64,000 nt of DNA from Sphingopyxis italica (GTDB lineage Bacteria; Pseudomonadota; Alphaproteobacteria; Sphingomonadales; Sphingomonadaceae): positions 1,134,469-1,198,468 of the forward strand of contig NZ_JAATIT010000001.1 of assembly GCF_011926545.1 (NCBI RefSeq). Reading direction: 5' to 3'. Below, piece by piece: positions 62,699-64,000 of the stretch. The notes under the pieces were generated by a model. It searched no databases, was not told the origin of the DNA, and was given only the letters and a program-made list of their open reading frames with translations. Within the stretch, counting starts at the first letter, position 1. Each line of letters begins with the position of its first letter. A program made the position numbers and the translations under genes.

Positions 62699-62735
62699 AA
62701 AAAGGGGCCGGGCGCACCACGCCCCGGCCCCTTTT
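62699..62735 (+). terminator. Rho-independent terminator of the TonB receptor gene
   Basis: AAAAGGGGCCGGGC pairs with GCCCCGGCCCCTTTT around a short loop, beginning about nine bases after the receptor stop. The A and T flanks make the stem bidirectional in form. Confidence 0.75.
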
Positions 62736-62854
62736 CCGCCCTGAAATGCTGCGCGAATTATATGCAGCATGGTCGTAACTTTTGCCTTTTCAACATGACA
62801 TTAATATGGCATTCATTGGGTCAACAGTTTCAGGAGGGGAGAGCCTGAAAGGCT

Positions 62855-62887
62855 GGGCCGGGACGCAAGTCCCGGCCCTCTTTTTTT
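62855..62887 (+). terminator. Orphan Rho-independent terminator
   Basis: GGGCCGGGA and TCCCGGCCC pair around six bases, followed by CTTTTTTT. No gene on the plus strand ends here; the nearest, the TonB receptor, ends 165 bp before and has its own terminator. It may end a short unannotated transcript. Confidence 0.75.
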
Positions 62888-63116
62888 GTGCGCAGCAGGG
62901 GATCCGCCAAAAAAAAACAGCGGTTTCAAGGACTTTGCGCATGGAACGCGGCGCCGCGAAGACGCACCAACCGCCGTCATCCTGCAGGACCGAATCGCTG
63001 GCGAGGAGCGAGCCGCCCTCTTCAAGAACATAGGTCGAGCGGCCGATCTCGACATCGACGCTGCCCCAATGCGTCCACCATTTCGCCGCATGGCCCCCGC
63101 TTCCGCCGGGACACGC

Positions 63117-64000
63117 TCAGTTCAGCGCCGCCTTCACGAAATCGGCCGCGCGCTCGCCGATCATGATGCTCGGCGCATTGGTGTTGCCGCTGACCAGCCG
63201 CGGCATCACGCTCGCATCGGCGACCCACAGCCCGTCGATGCCATTCAGCTTCAACGCCGGATCGACCACCGCATCGGCATCATTCCCCATCCGGCACGTC
63301 CCGACCGGGTGATAGACGGTGTCGGCGCGGCTGCGGATCAGCGCGTCGAGCGCCGCATCGTCGTCCAGATCGACCGGGTGGCGGTCGACTCCCGCATAAT
63401 CCGACAGCGGCGGCGCGGCGGCGATCCGGTGCATCATCCGCACCCCGGCACGCAAGGTCGCCATGTCGCGCGCGTCGGTCAGGAAACCCGGATCGATCAC
63501 CGGCGCCGCGGCGGCGTCCGACGACGCCAGCGTCACCGACCCGCGACTCTCGGGCCTGAGCACGCAGGCGTGGCACGAAAAGCCGTGCCCCTTCACCTTG
63601 GTGCGGCCATGATCCTCGAGCATCGCGGGCACGAAATGATATTGGATGTCGGGCGCGGGCAGGTCGGCGCGCGATTTCCAGAAGCCCCCCGCCTCGGCAA
63701 AGCAGGTCGTCATGATTCCGGTGCGCTGCCTGCGATGCTCGAAGATCGCCTTCACCATCCGCCATGTGCCGCCCGCGCTGTCGCCGAACGGATCGGCCGA
63801 GCGCGTCTCCCAACTCGACACATAATCGACATGATCCTGGAGGTTGGCGCCGACGCCGGCGCGGTCGAGTACAACCTCGATCCCCTTGCCGGCGAGGTGC
63901 GCGGCCGGCCCGATCCCGGACAGCATCAAGATCTGCGGACTGCCGAACGCCCCTGCCGACAGCACCACCCCGCCGCGCGCGCGCAGCGTCTCGCGTTTCG
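63117..64000 (-). CDS. GMC family oxidoreductase, C-terminal part (runs out at the right edge)
   Basis: The last 294 or so codons of an FAD-dependent choline/alcohol-dehydrogenase-type enzyme. The GMC signature [20 protein letters not shown], the block [20 protein letters not shown] and the catalytic end HPVGTCRMG with [17 protein letters not shown] are visible. The N-terminal FAD motif lies outside the window. Substrate could be choline, an aliphatic alcohol or an aromatic alcohol. The reading frame stays open to the window edge. Confidence 0.92.
   Translation of the reverse strand, partial: KRETLRARGGVVLSAGAFGSPQILMLSGIGPAAHLAGKGIEVVLDRAGVGANLQDHVDYVSSWETRSADPFGDSAGGTWRMVKAIFEHRRQRTGIMTTCFAEAGGFWKSRADLPAPDIQYHFVPAMLEDHGRTKVKGHGFSCHACVLRPESRGSVTLASSDAAAAPVIDPGFLTDARDMATLRAGVRMMHRIAAAPPLSDYAGVDRHPVDLDDDAALDALIRSRADTVYHPVGTCRMGNDADAVVDPALKLNGIDGLWVADASVMPRLVSGNTNAPSIMIGERAADFVKAALN

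Larger units (their letters stand above)
62691..63116. other. Intergenic region with two terminators and no clear gene
   Basis: Besides the terminators at 62699-62735 and 62855-62887 it contains an ATGCTGC/GCAGCAT dyad (62746-62770) and a 17-codon plus-strand frame at 62795. On the minus strand an open frame without start codon follows the GMC stop (about 62900-63116) with WWTHWGSVDVEIGR in it; its origin is not recognised. Confidence 0.5.

Noticed and set aside
60165..62720. 851-codon minus-strand open frame opposite the TonB receptor
   Set aside because: It is antisense to a clear receptor gene, is Arg/Asp/Ala-rich without motifs, and is a normal by-product of high-GC codon bias. Similar long antisense frames (5811-7862, 14662-16794, 37170-39935) are rejected for the same reason.

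Overview
The window looks like chromosomal DNA of an alphaproteobacterium of the order Sphingomonadales, most like Sphingopyxis. The basis is the high-GC, strongly third-position-biased coding sequence, four full TonB-dependent receptors plus the remnant of a fifth, and families typical of these bacteria: NDUFA12, DUF2155, DUF3297, DUF4402, zf-CHCC, Ku with LigD, and GMC oxidoreductase. The genus is inferred; no rRNA is present to confirm it.

Layout. 0-5.8 kb: the end of a methyltransferase gene and aat, running into a minus-strand group recX - DUF192 - NDUFA12 - DUF2155, then a fatty acyl-AMP ligase and a small lipoprotein. 5.9-13 kb: a membrane PAS-GGDEF-EAL protein, a CHAP protein, DUF3297, and a collagen-like lipoprotein paired with an FhaC/ShlB-type outer-membrane transporter, closed by a convergent hemerythrin gene. 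13.2-17.9 kb: an uptake-type operon (PepSY membrane protein, 59-residue membrane protein, TonB receptor, flavin-fold protein). 17.9-21.8 kb: the NHEJ genes ku and ligD with an MgtC-like gene between them. 22-25.1 kb: a large TonB receptor and the tail of a decayed one. 25.1-28.3 kb: an accessory stretch with a DNA-binding-like protein and an OLD-like ATPase/nuclease of lower GC. 28.4-34.8 kb: rRNA pseudouridine synthase, typA, MTA/SAH nucleosidase, SBF-type transporter, TelA and XpaC-like proteins. 34.8-39.8 kb: a LytS/LytTR two-component pair and a large TonB receptor. 39.8-47.3 kb: tRNA-Gln(CUG), a ferredoxin-NADP reductase-type flavoprotein, DoxX-like protein, M19 dipeptidase, acyl-CoA dehydrogenase and M20 amidohydrolase. 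47.3-50.8 kb: an ABC ATPase, a DUF559 nuclease-like gene between perfect inverted repeats, nadB and a PD-(D/E)XK-like gene, every junction overlapping. 50.9-58.1 kb: two DUF4402 genes, zf-CHCC, tldD and small conserved genes. 58.2-60 kb: glnK-amtB behind a sigma-54 promoter. 60.3-64 kb: a TonB receptor and the 3' part of a GMC oxidoreductase.

Most genes are ordinary chromosomal genes. The parts worth most attention are the collagen-like lipoprotein/TpsB pair (9.97-12.58 kb), the inverted-repeat-bounded DUF559 gene inside an overlapping gene string (47.3-50.8 kb), the OLD-like gene and repeat-scarred DNA at 24.8-28.3 kb, and the 238-bp antisense overlap of aat and the DUF2155 gene together with an apparent CUG start for aat. 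Palindromic REP-like elements of several families are scattered between genes and, in at least two cases, are read as coding sequence. All functions are inferred from recognised sequence patterns; no database search was possible.
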